In this document: piece after piece, positions 17,164-27,187 of the stretch
Layout: each line of letters begins with the position of its first letter
Numbering within the stretch: position 1 is the first letter of the stretch
From: Marinobacter orientalis
Lineage (GTDB): Bacteria; Pseudomonadota; Gammaproteobacteria; Pseudomonadales; Oleiphilaceae
DNA: 64,000 nt
Assembly: GCF_004792665.1 (NCBI RefSeq)
Contig: NZ_SRZX01000001.1
Coordinates: forward strand, 930,001-994,000
Direction of reading: 5' to 3'
The notes under the pieces: model-generated
Seen by the model: only the letters and a program-made list of their open reading frames with translations
What the model was told of the DNA's origin: nothing
Databases searched by the model: none
Made by a program: the position numbers and the translations under genes

Positions 17164-18063
17164 ATGGCTGAAACACGCAACCGTCCGCCAGCTGCCGACG
17201 GCATCTGGTCACTGCGCCGACTCCCCGACATGGACGAGGCGCAGTTCAGCCAATGGCAGACTCTGCTTGAGCACCGCACCGGCATCATCCTGTCATCAGA
17301 CCGCAAGTCATTTCTCGAAACCAACCTCGGGATCCGCATGCGGGAGATCGGATGCAGCACTTACCAGGCCTACTATGAGCAGATCGTATCCGGCCAGGAT
17401 GCCATTGTGGAGTGGTCTACGCTGGTGGACCGGCTGACGGTACAGGAAACCCGGTTTTTCCGGGACCCGGATGCTTTCAGGCTGGTGTCTGACTACGTGC
17501 TTACCCGGCCCCGTGAGGCACTGAAAAAGCGGCCGATTGAGGTCTGGAGTGTGGGTTGCTCCACCGGCGAGGAGCCCTACACCCTGGCAATGTTACTGAA
17601 CGAGTGCATGGAGGGGTTGTCGCTACAGCCCCTGTTCGGGGTTACCGGGTCCGACATCAGCAAACCCGCCATCAACAAGGCCCGGTCCGGCCTGTTCAGT
17701 GCGCGCAAGTTGATGACGATGGACGAAGCCATGAAGGCCAGATACTTCCGGCCGGCAGAGCGGAACAACGTCGAGATCGTAAAAAGCATCCGGGAGCGGG
17801 TGTGTTTCACAAGGCTGAATGTGCTGGACCTGAAACACGCTCCCATGCACGGAATGAACATTATCTTCTGCCAGAATCTGCTGATTTATTTCCGGCGCTG
17901 GCGCCGGCGGGAAATCGTGAAACGGCTTGCAGAGCGGCTGGCGCCCGGGGGGTTGCTGGTGCTGGGCCAGGGAGAGCTGACCGACTGGCAGCCCCCGGGC
18001 TTACAGAGGGTACCCTCGGAACATGTGCTGGCGTGGATCAAACGCCAGACTGACGAAGAATAA
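17164..18063 (+). CDS. pilK: Chemotaxis methyltransferase PilK (CheR family)
   Basis: The 299-residue protein has the CheR N-terminal helical domain and a SAM-binding domain with WSVGCSTGEEPYTLAM near residue 130. RETRFFRD-type residues (VQETRFFRDPDAF) precede it near 92, and the NIIFCQNLLIYF motif lies near 232. It should methylate glutamates of PilJ with S-adenosylmethionine. The pilJ-pilK gap is 27 bp and the ribosome binding site is weak, suggesting coupling or low expression. No TPR repeats are present. Confidence 0.94.
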   Translation: MAETRNRPPAADGIWSLRRLPDMDEAQFSQWQTLLEHRTGIILSSDRKSFLETNLGIRMREIGCSTYQAYYEQIVSGQDAIVEWSTLVDRLTVQETRFFRDPDAFRLVSDYVLTRPREALKKRPIEVWSVGCSTGEEPYTLAMLLNECMEGLSLQPLFGVTGSDISKPAINKARSGLFSARKLMTMDEAMKARYFRPAERNNVEIVKSIRERVCFTRLNVLDLKHAPMHGMNIIFCQNLLIYFRRWRRREIVKRLAERLAPGGLLVLGQGELTDWQPPGLQRVPSEHVLAWIKRQTDEE

Positions 18064-18074
18064 CCGGAGTGGTT

Positions 18075-21000
18075 ATGGGCAATCACCATGACAGCATCGC
18101 CCTGGACTGGGTTCGGGGCGAAATACAGGACACGCTGACCCAGGGTCAGCAGGCACTGGAAGCATATGTCGAGAATCGGGACGACACCGCGCGCCTGCGC
18201 TTCTGCCTGAACTATCTCCATCAGGTTCACGGTTCCCTGCAGATGGTTGAGCTTTATGGCGCAGCCCTGCTGACCGAGGAAATGGAGAAGCTCACCCAGG
18301 CCGTCCTGAACGAAGCCGTCGCCAATGTGGACGACGCGGTAGAAGTGTTGATGCAGGCTATCCTGCAGCTTCCCCAGTACCTGGAGCACCTGACCAGCAG
18401 CAAGGATGATTTTCCGATGCTGCTGCTGCCACTGCTGAACGATCTCCGGGCTGCGCGGGGCGAATCACTGCTGTCTGACACGTCGCTGTTCAAGCCCGAC
18501 CTGGCACCGTCCAGGGTTGTCGCAGCAGCCAATGTATCCCAGCGTCTGCAGGATCCGAAAGTACTCGGCCATATCCGCAAACTTCGCCAGATGTATCAGT
18601 TCGCCCTTGCCGGAGTGGTTCGTGAGGCCGATCTGGACGCCCACTTCGAATACATGCAGAAGGTTATCCAGCGGCTGATACGGTTGTGCCAGAAAACCCC
18701 GCGGGGACAACTCTGGAAAGCGGCCGGTGGCTTCGTGGAAACCCTTCAGCAACACGCCAATCCGGTGAATGCCGCCGTCAAGGCATTGTTGCGGGAACTC
18801 GACGCAGAAATCCGTCGACTGGCGGAAGAGCGTGTGGACATCCTGCAACAGCCGGCCCCCGAAGCTCTCCTCAAACACCTGCTGTACTATGTTGCCCGCG
18901 CCCGGGAGCTGGATACACCGCTGGTCCAGGAACTGCGCGCCGATTACCAGCTTGACCATGCACTGCCATCCGAGGATGACGTGGACGCCGCCAAGAGCCG
19001 GGTATCCGGCCCTGGCCGCGATGCTATCCACTCGGTGGTCAGCGCCCTGAACGAAGAGCTGGCCAGGCTCAAGGATCAGCTGGATCTGTTCGTCCGTTCC
19101 GATCTGAGACAGAACGATGAGCTGGAAGAACTGCTCCCCGGGCTGCGCCAGGTGGCCAATACCCTCGCTGTGCTTGGTCTGGGCATACCCCGCAAGGTCA
19201 TTACCGAACAGCTTGAACTGGTGGAAAAGCTCTCCGCCCAGCCTGAAGCAGTAGATGACGGTACGCTGATGGATATCGCCGGCGCCCTGCTGTACGTGGA
19301 AGCCAGCCTCGCCGGGCTCGACAGCGATCGGCAGTCCGAGACCAGCCGCGCTGGCGAGGATCAGCAGTCCGTTAACATGGGTTCGCAAGAGCTGGGAGAA
19401 GCCAGCAGCGCCCTGTTAAGGGAATCACGCAATACCCTGGAGCAGGTCAAGACTGCCATCGTCAACTTCATTGCCTCCCAGTGGGAAACCGGCGAAATCG
19501 AACACGTGCCCGGTTTGCTTCACAGCATCCGCGGTGGCCTGAGGCTTATCCCTCTGGATCGTGTTGCCGACATGCTCGCCTCGGCCGAGCGCTACATAAC
19601 CGATGTTCTGCTCGGGGGCAGGCAGGTTCCGGACTGGAAGCAGCTGGATACCCTGGCAGATGCGATTACGAGCATCGAGTACTACCTGGAGCGGCTGGCG
19701 GAAGGCATCGAGGACAATGACAGTGTTCTGGCCGTGGCGGAAACCAGCCTCGACTCCCTTGGCTTTCCGGTTGGCGCAGAGCCCACGTGGCAGCATCCGA
19801 CGGAGGAAGAAGTACCTCTGGTTGAACCGGAAATGCCCGCAGAGTCAGCTGAAGCCGATACCAGGGGTTCGGATGAAGAGCTGCTGGATGACGAAATACT
19901 TGGCATCTTTGTCGAAGAAGCCGAAGAAGTCCTGGAAACCATCTACGAATTCTACCCTCGCCTGCGCCAGAACCATGACGATCGCGAAGCATTGACCGAA
20001 GTCCGCCGCGCCTTCCATACCCTCAAGGGCAGCGGCCGTCTTGTCGGCGCTACCAGTATTGGTGAGCTGGCCTGGGCGGTGGAAAACCTGCTGAATCGGG
20101 TCATTGACCAGACACTCCGGCCCAGTGACGAGATGTTCAGCCTGATCGACGATGTCAACGGCCGAATCCCTGCGCTGATCAATGACTTCCGCAGTGGCCA
20201 GGCTGATGGTGATGTGGCAGAGCTCATCGGGCGTGCCGAGTCCATGTCCACCACACGCAAGACCGAGATTGACAGTGCTAGCGCCGAGTCTGCCGCTGAA
20301 TCTGACAGCGGGGAGACGGCAGCGGAAATCCCGCCAGAGCCACCGGCAGCGGTAGCGCAGGCAGAACAGTCTGTTGCAGAAGATGACGCAGAAGACGATC
20401 TCATCGACGACGAAATTCTCGAGATCTTTATCGAGGAAGCCGGTGAGGTTCTGGATACCATCGGTGAATTCCTGCCCATGCTGCTTCGCCAGCACGATGA
20501 CCGTACCGCGCTGTCCGAAGTCCGACGCGGGTTCCACACCCTCAAGGGCAGTGGCCGCATGGTTGGAGCGCTGGTTGTCGGCGAGCTGGCCTGGTCTGTC
20601 GAGAACATGCTGAACCGCGTCATTGACGGCAGCATCTTCATGAATGATGACATTGCCGGTTTGTTGGAGGAGATAACGGCGGTTCTCCCCGAACTGGTCG
20701 AAGACTTCGAGAAGGGGCGCGCTCCGTCCCGTGACATCTCGGCGCTGGAAGCGCGTGCCACGGCCATGGCGAACGGAGAGATTCCCGACACCAGCACCAT
20801 GCCGCCGTCGGACTCGCCGTCAGCCTCAGACAGGGAACACACCGCCGGGGCCCTGCAAACCGGGACAGACGACGAAAACGCCGTAGACCCCGTACTGCTG
20901 GATATTTTCGAGAGCGAGACCGAGACCCACCTGCAAACCCTGCAGGACTTTATCCACTCCGCCGGCGACAAGGCAAGCATTGCCTACACGGACGATCTCT

Positions 21001-24000
21001 CGCGGGCGCTTCATACCCTCAAAGGCAGCGCGCATACTGCGGGGATCGCGCCGATCGCCGCTGTGATTACGCCGCTGGAACGGTTTGTCAAGGAAGCCCG
21101 CGCCCGGAACAAGCGGGCTGACCAGGAAGTTGTCGGCCTCGTCGGTAACGCCTGTGACTTCCTCACCCAGGGTCTGAGCCAGATCCGGGAGAACCCCCAG
21201 GGTGACCTTCCCGGCACGGACATCTTCCTGGAAAAGCTGGAACAGATAAGCAATGCCACGCTGCGCGGCACCCGCTCCCGTGATGATGACACCGAAGACG
21301 ATAACCGGCCGCAACTGGTCCAGCTATTCCTCAATGAAGGCCTGGACATCCTTCTGGATGCCGACCGGATTCTTGACGGGTGGGAGGAAGATCCCGGGCA
21401 GACCTCCGCACTGGACACCCTGCGTGCAGAGTTGCAGCAGTTGACTCGCGGTGCGCAACAGGCTGGCCTGACAGACGTTGCCGAGCTCTCGGGCGCGCTC
21501 ACGAACGTTTACCAACGCGCTGCAAGGCCGGAATTCCAGCCAGATCCGCTCTTCTTCGATACCATCCGCGCAGGCCACGAACACCTGATCAACATGATGG
21601 ATCAGGTGGCGGCCGGACTTGCCACTGAAAGCGGTGATGAGCTGATAGCCGCTCTCGGCGGGCTCGCTGTTGATGCTTCCGACGAGGCAGAAGAAACGGC
21701 GGATGCCTTTGAACAGGAATTCACCGGTGATCTGGAGGAGATTGATCGCAGCTTTGAGCTGGATACCGAAGATGCGGCGGAAGAAGGCAACGAACCGCCA
21801 CCGCTGGCGGAAACAGACGAAGATCTGGATCAGGAACTGGCTGAGATCTTCCTGGAGGAAGCCCGCGACCTGATTGACAGTACAGCGGATGCTTTACAGA
21901 GCTGGAGTGACAATACCGGCAATCTTGACCTCCTGCGCCTGCTACAACGGGATCTGCATACACTGAAAGGTGGTGCTCGCCTTGCCGATATCCCGCCCGT
22001 TGGCGACCTTTCCCACGAACTGGAAAATCTGTTCGAAGGGCTGACGGAAAACCGCCTTGTCGTTACCGGCGAACTGTCCGACCTGCTGTTCCGCTGCCAC
22101 GATCGCCTGGCGGGCATGGTGGATGCCCTGGAGCAGAACCAGCCGCCACGGCCGGCACCCGACCTTATCAGTGAAATCCACGCCTACATGGACAGCGCCA
22201 CCGGCGGCTCCCGTCCAGCCACAGACATAAACCACGACGATGCCGAAGCCGGGGGTGATGAGGACACTCCGCTGGCTGATCCGGAGGAAGGCGACAGCGG
22301 GGAGGCGGAACATGGTACCGACCTCTCCCATCTCGACCCGGAGCTGACTGGCATCTTCCTGGAAGAAGCCTATGACCTGATCAACTCCACGGGCAGCGCA
22401 CTGCACACCTGGAGTGAAGACACCTCCAACCGTGAAATTGCAGCACAGTTGCAGCGTGATGTGCATACGCTCAAAGGCGGTGCCCGCATGGCGGGTGTCG
22501 ATGCCATTGGCGACCTGACCCATGTGCTTGAAGACCTGTTCGAGAAAGTTGCCGAGGGTCAGCTCAGCGCCAGTGATGACATGAACGACCTGCTGTTCGC
22601 CTGCCACGACCGGCTTGCGCAGATGGTCGAGCAGATAGCCACGCAGAAGCCGTGTCCGCCGGCGACGGAGCTGGTCGAGCAGGTGGAAGCCATTCTCTCC
22701 GGCAAACCGCTGCCCCCGGCAGAAGCTGAAGAAGCCCAGGAAGAGCCTGAAGGAAACGGGGACGCTGTTGATCAGCCAGAGCAACAGCCAGCCTCCGCCG
22801 CAGATGCCATTGCCGAGGGGGCCGACGATGATCTGGCAGGCATCTTCCTCGATGAGGGGCTGGAGATTCATGAAGCCATTGGCGAATGCCTGGCGCAGTG
22901 GAAAGACGAACCGGAGGAGCTGATCGGGGTAACCCAGCTGCAACAGGAGCTGCATACCCTCAAGGGGGGCGCACGCCTGTCCGATGTCGACCCTATTGCC
23001 GATCTGGCCGAAGCCTGGTCGGACGCGCTGGACCCCCTGATTGCCGGCTCCAACAACCAGGCTGTTGTGCTGGAACTCAGTGAGAAAGCTCATGGCGATT
23101 TGCGGAACATGCTTGCCAGCCTGGAAGACGGCAATAAGCCGGCCGCTGACAGGGTACTCATCGAGGCACTGAAAAATGCCTACAGCGCCTCAGGCGGTGA
23201 ACTTTCCGAAGCCACTGCGCCAGCCGCGGCTTCCGGTGAGGAAGACGCTGTTGATGCTGAGGTTCTGGAGATCTTCCTGGAAGAGGCCGGCGAGATTCTC
23301 GACCAGCTCGAGCAGTTGCTGGACGACTGGCGCAAAGACCCGGGCAACCACCATTTTAACCAGGAAGCCCAGCGCGCACTGCATACCCTCAAAGGTGGTG
23401 CCCGACTGTCACAGCTTGCCGACCTGGGCGACAAGGCCCATGCTCTGGAAACACGGTTGATTGACCTCGGTGGTAACACCCCGGGCAATGACGCCTGGCA
23501 GGCCATAACTGAACATCACGATGGCATTGTGGCGCTGGTCACCGACATCCGTAACCGGTTTGAAAATACCGGCGCGGCTCCCGAAACCACTGAACCGGAA
23601 GCGAAGACACCGGAAGCAGCAACAGCCCCGGAGCCGGCCACAGAGAAGCCTGCCGAGCCGGAAAAACCGGCAGCACCTGCGCCCAGGCCCGAAAAAACGC
23701 CCTCCAGAACACCTGCGAAGGCGACTAACGCCCAGCGCGCGCCCCAGGAAACCATCCGGGTATCGGCACCATTGCTGGACGAGCTGGTCAACCTGGCAGG
23801 TGAAACCAGCATTACCCGTGGCCGTCTGGAGCAGCAGACCAGCGACTTCAGCCACAACCTCGACGAAATGGCCGCTACCATCGAGCGTCTGCGTGAACAG
23901 TTGCGCCGGATGGAAATCGAGACCGAAACACAGATCCTGTTCCGCGCCGAGAAAGAGCATGGACCGGATTACGGCGACGACTTCGACCCGCTGGAAATGG

Positions 24001-25577
24001 ATCGATATTCCGCCATCCAGCAGCTGTCGCGGGCCCTGACGGAATCCTCATCGGACCTTACCGACCTGCGGGAAACCCTGTCCGACCGGGTACGGGACAC
24101 CGAGACCCTTCTGGTACAGCAGTCACGGATCAATACGGAACTCCAGGAAGGTCTGATGAAGACCCGGATGATTCCGTTTGCCTCCATGGTACCCCGGCTA
24201 CGCCGGATCGTTCGCCAGATCAGCGGCGAGCTCGGCAAGAAAGTCGAGTTTGATGTCCGTAACCCGGAAGGGGAAATGGACCGCAACATCCTCGAACGCA
24301 TGATCGCGCCGCTGGAACACATGCTGCGTAACGCACTGGACCACGGCATTGAGACGCCGGCAGACCGCAAGCAGGCCGGCAAGCCGGAAACCGGAGAGGT
24401 TACCCTGTCACTGACCCGCGAAGGTGGCGATGTGGTACTGAGAATGATCGACGACGGCGCCGGCATCCCCGCCGGTGTCATCCGCGACAAGGCCGTTCGC
24501 CAGGGCATGATGTCGGCGGATGAGGACCTGAGCGAGCGGGAAATTCTGCAGTTCATTCTGCAGCCGGGCTTCTCGACTGCGCAGCAGGTGACCCAGATTT
24601 CCGGCCGCGGCGTCGGCATGGACGTGGTTGCCAGCGAGATCAAACAGCTCGGCGGCAGCCTGGATATTGATTCCACGGTTGGCAGGGGCACTGTCTTCAC
24701 CGTCCGCCTGCCATTCACGGTATCGGTAAACCGCGCGCTGATGGTGTCTACCGGTGAGGATTTCTACGCCATACCGCTGAACACCATTGAGGGTATCGTG
24801 CGGGTCAGCACCTACGAGCTTGAAGAATACTACAAGCCGGACGCGCCCCTGTACGAGTACGCCGGCCAGCACTACCGCCTGCAGTATCTGGGCAGCCTGC
24901 TGAACAGCGATCACCATCCCAAGCTCCAGGGCCAGGCCCTGCCATTGCCAGTGATCCTGGTGCGTGGTGCCGAGCAGCCCATGGCCCTGCAGGTGGACAG
25001 CCTGATGGGTAGCCGCGAAATCGTGGTCAAGTCCCTTGGCCCGCAGTTCAACACGGTTCGGGGTGTCTCCGGTGCCACCATCCTTGGCGACGGCAACGTG
25101 GTGGTGATACTGGATCTGCCGGCGATGATCCGTTCCGATATCCTCTCCGAGCGCCAACGCATTGCCAACCTCGAAAAGGCGAAAGAAGCATCACGCCGCG
25201 AGGAGCAGGCTACCGTGGTTATGGTGGTGGACGACTCGGTCACAGTCCGCAAGGTTACCTCGCGCCTGCTGGAACGTAATGGCATGGAAGTCATCACTGC
25301 CAAAGACGGTCTGGATGCGGTGGCACAGCTGCAGGATCACAGGCCGGACATCATCCTGCTGGACATCGAGATGCCCCGCATGGACGGGTTCGAAGTGGCC
25401 AGCTTCGTGCGCCACGATGACAGTCTCAGAGACACTCCGATCTGTATGATCACCTCACGTACCGGTGAAAAACACCGGGAACGGGCATTGGCCATAGGTG
25501 TCAACGAATACCTCGGCAAGCCTTTCCAGGAGACCGACCTGCTTGACACCATCACGCGGCTGACCGGGAATCAGTGA
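18075..25577 (+). CDS. chpA: Giant chemotaxis hybrid histidine kinase ChpA
   Basis: This 2500-residue kinase of the Pil-Chp pathway starts with a FimL-like N-terminal region. A degenerate HPt-like domain follows (HSIRGG near residue 495). Seven domains carry a canonical HTLKGS/G motif, with phospho-His at about 648, 821, 980, 1295, 1464, 1627 and 1770. One module without the His (LTRGAQ near 1125) lies between the third and fourth. Next come a Pro/Ala/Glu linker (1835-1890), a dimerisation domain, a HATPase with an N box (RNALDHGIE near 2087) and G boxes (DDGAGIP, GRGVGMD), a CheW domain, and a C-terminal receiver (MVVDDS, phospho-Asp in IILLDIEMP). ATG 18075, 5 nt after GGAG, is preferred to GTG 18069. 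Confidence 0.96.
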   Translation: MGNHHDSIALDWVRGEIQDTLTQGQQALEAYVENRDDTARLRFCLNYLHQVHGSLQMVELYGAALLTEEMEKLTQAVLNEAVANVDDAVEVLMQAILQLPQYLEHLTSSKDDFPMLLLPLLNDLRAARGESLLSDTSLFKPDLAPSRVVAAANVSQRLQDPKVLGHIRKLRQMYQFALAGVVREADLDAHFEYMQKVIQRLIRLCQKTPRGQLWKAAGGFVETLQQHANPVNAAVKALLRELDAEIRRLAEERVDILQQPAPEALLKHLLYYVARARELDTPLVQELRADYQLDHALPSEDDVDAAKSRVSGPGRDAIHSVVSALNEELARLKDQLDLFVRSDLRQNDELEELLPGLRQVANTLAVLGLGIPRKVITEQLELVEKLSAQPEAVDDGTLMDIAGALLYVEASLAGLDSDRQSETSRAGEDQQSVNMGSQELGEASSALLRESRNTLEQVKTAIVNFIASQWETGEIEHVPGLLHSIRGGLRLIPLDRVADMLASAERYITDVLLGGRQVPDWKQLDTLADAITSIEYYLERLAEGIEDNDSVLAVAETSLDSLGFPVGAEPTWQHPTEEEVPLVEPEMPAESAEADTRGSDEELLDDEILGIFVEEAEEVLETIYEFYPRLRQNHDDREALTEVRRAFHTLKGSGRLVGATSIGELAWAVENLLNRVIDQTLRPSDEMFSLIDDVNGRIPALINDFRSGQADGDVAELIGRAESMSTTRKTEIDSASAESAAESDSGETAAEIPPEPPAAVAQAEQSVAEDDAEDDLIDDEILEIFIEEAGEVLDTIGEFLPMLLRQHDDRTALSEVRRGFHTLKGSGRMVGALVVGELAWSVENMLNRVIDGSIFMNDDIAGLLEEITAVLPELVEDFEKGRAPSRDISALEARATAMANGEIPDTSTMPPSDSPSASDREHTAGALQTGTDDENAVDPVLLDIFESETETHLQTLQDFIHSAGDKASIAYTDDLSRALHTLKGSAHTAGIAPIAAVITPLERFVKEARARNKRADQEVVGLVGNACDFLTQGLSQIRENPQGDLPGTDIFLEKLEQISNATLRGTRSRDDDTEDDNRPQLVQLFLNEGLDILLDADRILDGWEEDPGQTSALDTLRAELQQLTRGAQQAGLTDVAELSGALTNVYQRAARPEFQPDPLFFDTIRAGHEHLINMMDQVAAGLATESGDELIAALGGLAVDASDEAEETADAFEQEFTGDLEEIDRSFELDTEDAAEEGNEPPPLAETDEDLDQELAEIFLEEARDLIDSTADALQSWSDNTGNLDLLRLLQRDLHTLKGGARLADIPPVGDLSHELENLFEGLTENRLVVTGELSDLLFRCHDRLAGMVDALEQNQPPRPAPDLISEIHAYMDSATGGSRPATDINHDDAEAGGDEDTPLADPEEGDSGEAEHGTDLSHLDPELTGIFLEEAYDLINSTGSALHTWSEDTSNREIAAQLQRDVHTLKGGARMAGVDAIGDLTHVLEDLFEKVAEGQLSASDDMNDLLFACHDRLAQMVEQIATQKPCPPATELVEQVEAILSGKPLPPAEAEEAQEEPEGNGDAVDQPEQQPASAADAIAEGADDDLAGIFLDEGLEIHEAIGECLAQWKDEPEELIGVTQLQQELHTLKGGARLSDVDPIADLAEAWSDALDPLIAGSNNQAVVLELSEKAHGDLRNMLASLEDGNKPAADRVLIEALKNAYSASGGELSEATAPAAASGEEDAVDAEVLEIFLEEAGEILDQLEQLLDDWRKDPGNHHFNQEAQRALHTLKGGARLSQLADLGDKAHALETRLIDLGGNTPGNDAWQAITEHHDGIVALVTDIRNRFENTGAAPETTEPEAKTPEAATAPEPATEKPAEPEKPAAPAPRPEKTPSRTPAKATNAQRAPQETIRVSAPLLDELVNLAGETSITRGRLEQQTSDFSHNLDEMAATIERLREQLRRMEIETETQILFRAEKEHGPDYGDDFDPLEMDRYSAIQQLSRALTESSSDLTDLRETLSDRVRDTETLLVQQSRINTELQEGLMKTRMIPFASMVPRLRRIVRQISGELGKKVEFDVRNPEGEMDRNILERMIAPLEHMLRNALDHGIETPADRKQAGKPETGEVTLSLTREGGDVVLRMIDDGAGIPAGVIRDKAVRQGMMSADEDLSEREILQFILQPGFSTAQQVTQISGRGVGMDVVASEIKQLGGSLDIDSTVGRGTVFTVRLPFTVSVNRALMVSTGEDFYAIPLNTIEGIVRVSTYELEEYYKPDAPLYEYAGQHYRLQYLGSLLNSDHHPKLQGQALPLPVILVRGAEQPMALQVDSLMGSREIVVKSLGPQFNTVRGVSGATILGDGNVVVILDLPAMIRSDILSERQRIANLEKAKEASRREEQATVVMVVDDSVTVRKVTSRLLERNGMEVITAKDGLDAVAQLQDHRPDIILLDIEMPRMDGFEVASFVRHDDSLRDTPICMITSRTGEKHRERALAIGVNEYLGKPFQETDLLDTITRLTGNQ

Positions 25578-26629
25578 TGACCGGTCAGCCAGGACGGGCA
25601 ACGGTCGGCATTGTCTCGGACATCGTGCTGCAACGGCACCGGCTGCACGAAGCCACGTCCAGGTTCGGCCTGGACGTCTGCTTTTCCGGCGACCCGGATC
25701 GCCTGCAGGGTTATCCGGAGTTCCCGGCTGCCAGTCTGTGGCTGATTACGCTGGAAGACGAGGCAGACCACCCGGTCCTGTTTGATCATCTGCTGGAGAA
25801 CACCCAGGCACCGGTTCTGTTTGGCCTGGACCCGGCCCCGAAGCCCGGCACCACCGACTATGTGCGGTGGGAACGCCGATTACTGGACAAACTGGAACAG
25901 AGCCTCGGGCACCTTGAGAAGCTGGATTCTGCCGCCGCTATCGAGGAACTGGCCAACGACCAGCCCCGGACAGCAGGCTCGCCAGCACTGCCCCGCTGGA
26001 TTCCGCCGGCCTCTGCAGACCTGCCGGCCGCAGAGATCTGGATTCTGGGGGCTTCACTTGGAGGCCCGGCGGCTGTCAAAACCTTTCTCGATAACCTGCC
26101 TCCGGGATTACCGGTGGGATTCGTCTATGCCCAGCATATCGACAGCAACTTTACCGAAGTGCTGACCCGTGTGCTCGGTCGCCATGCCCACTACCAGCTG
26201 AAACCGGCGGAAAATGGCTATCGCATTCACAACGGTGACGTTATCCTGATGCCGGTTGAGCATGAATGGACCCTGGACGACAGCGGTGCACTCCAGCAGC
26301 GGGACACGCCCTGGCCGGGCCCCTACGGCCCGTCGATTGACCAGGTACTGCTGAACATTGGTGACCATTACGGAGCTAATTGTCACGCCATCGTGTTTTC
26401 CGGAATGGGCAATGACGGCGCCATTGCCGCGCCATTGCTGAAGGCCTATGGTAGCCGCATCTGGGTGCAGGAAAGCACCAGCTGCGGCAACAGTTCGATG
26501 CCCGACTCGGTGGCAGCAACCGGTTGTTCCGTGTTTTGTGGCACGCCGGAACAGCTGGCCCGGGAACTCGTCAAAACGATTGAAGAATCCTGCCTGCTCA
26601 AGGGCCGGCAAAAACGGGATTCCGCCTGA
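25577..26629 (+). CDS. chpB: Chemotaxis methylesterase ChpB (CheB family)
   Basis: The C-terminal half (about residues 150-345) is a CheB methylesterase. The catalytic Ser is in LGASLGG, the His in YAQHIDSNF and the Asp in FSGMGNDGA, with a CGNSSMP segment near the end. The N-terminal half resembles a receiver fold only loosely and lacks the usual acidic pair and phospho-Asp motif, as in Pseudomonas ChpB. It should demethylate or deamidate PilJ. ATG 25577 overlaps the chpA stop by one base (TGATG); a GTG three bases earlier is also in frame. Confidence 0.93.
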   Translation: MTGQPGRATVGIVSDIVLQRHRLHEATSRFGLDVCFSGDPDRLQGYPEFPAASLWLITLEDEADHPVLFDHLLENTQAPVLFGLDPAPKPGTTDYVRWERRLLDKLEQSLGHLEKLDSAAAIEELANDQPRTAGSPALPRWIPPASADLPAAEIWILGASLGGPAAVKTFLDNLPPGLPVGFVYAQHIDSNFTEVLTRVLGRHAHYQLKPAENGYRIHNGDVILMPVEHEWTLDDSGALQQRDTPWPGPYGPSIDQVLLNIGDHYGANCHAIVFSGMGNDGAIAAPLLKAYGSRIWVQESTSCGNSSMPDSVAATGCSVFCGTPEQLARELVKTIEESCLLKGRQKRDSA

Positions 26630-26640
26630 GGAAATGAGTA

Positions 26641-27102
26641 ATGAACGACAACAGCCAGACCCTGCCCTGCGTTATGATTCCCATGAGCGGAAAACAACTG
26701 CTGTTACCGAACGTTTCGATAGCGGAGGTTGTGGATTTCGCCAGTTCCGACCCGGCAGCCAATACACCGGAATGGCTGGTCGGTGAATTGGACTGGCGTG
26801 GCCTGAACCTGCCGGTTATCTCCTACGATGCAGCCAACGGCGGCAAGCTCATAGTCCCCGGTGGCAATCGGGGGCGCATTGTGGTGCTGAACACCATCGG
26901 AGACCACCACAATTCGGTGCCCTTCATGGCCCTGGTTACCCAGGGCATTCCCAGCCAGACACGCCTGACTGAAGATCAGCTGAAAAAAGTGGAAGGCGAG
27001 ACCGGCCCCGCGGACCTGATGGTGGTGGAAGTGGACGGCGAAACCGCCATTATCCCGGATCTGGGCTACCTTGAGTCCCTGGCGGTGGAAGCATCCCGCT
27101 AG
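26641..27102 (+). CDS. chpC: CheW-like protein ChpC
   Basis: This 153-residue CheW-like domain protein closes the pil-chp operon, 11 bp after chpB, with a GAGG site before the ATG. The family hydrophobic core is seen in LLLPNVSIAEVVDF and in the WRGLNLPVISYD segment near 57. In Pseudomonas ChpC is an accessory linker that may connect additional receptors to ChpA. No chpD/chpE homologues follow; the zinc regulator gene comes next. Confidence 0.92.
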   Translation: MNDNSQTLPCVMIPMSGKQLLLPNVSIAEVVDFASSDPAANTPEWLVGELDWRGLNLPVISYDAANGGKLIVPGGNRGRIVVLNTIGDHHNSVPFMALVTQGIPSQTRLTEDQLKKVEGETGPADLMVVEVDGETAIIPDLGYLESLAVEASR

Positions 27103-27150
27103 CTGAACCATCACGCTGAATTCGACACAGACGTGGCACTGTTTTTTGCT

Positions 27151-27169
27151 AATGTTATAATGTTGCAAA
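27151..27169. promoter_or_regulatory. Candidate Zur box over the zur-znuCB promoter
   Basis: The sequence has a perfect AATGTTATA half-site followed by a weaker right half (TGTTGCAAA). This resembles the gammaproteobacterial Zur palindrome as I recall it. TATAAT at 27156-27161 lies inside it and could be the -10, with GTGGCA 17 bp upstream as a poor -35. Repressor binding there would block the promoter, giving zinc-dependent autoregulation. Confidence 0.5.
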
Positions 27170-27187
27170 TTCCGCAGGCCAGTGCCC

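Noticed and set aside
21942..23093. 383-codon minus-strand frame inside chpA
   Set aside because: It is the complement of repeated HPt domains and shows no recognisable protein family.
18075..25577. Repeated HTLKG-coding segments as a DNA repeat or CRISPR-like array
   Set aside because: The repeats are large coding domains that differ in sequence and spacing; they reflect protein domain duplication.
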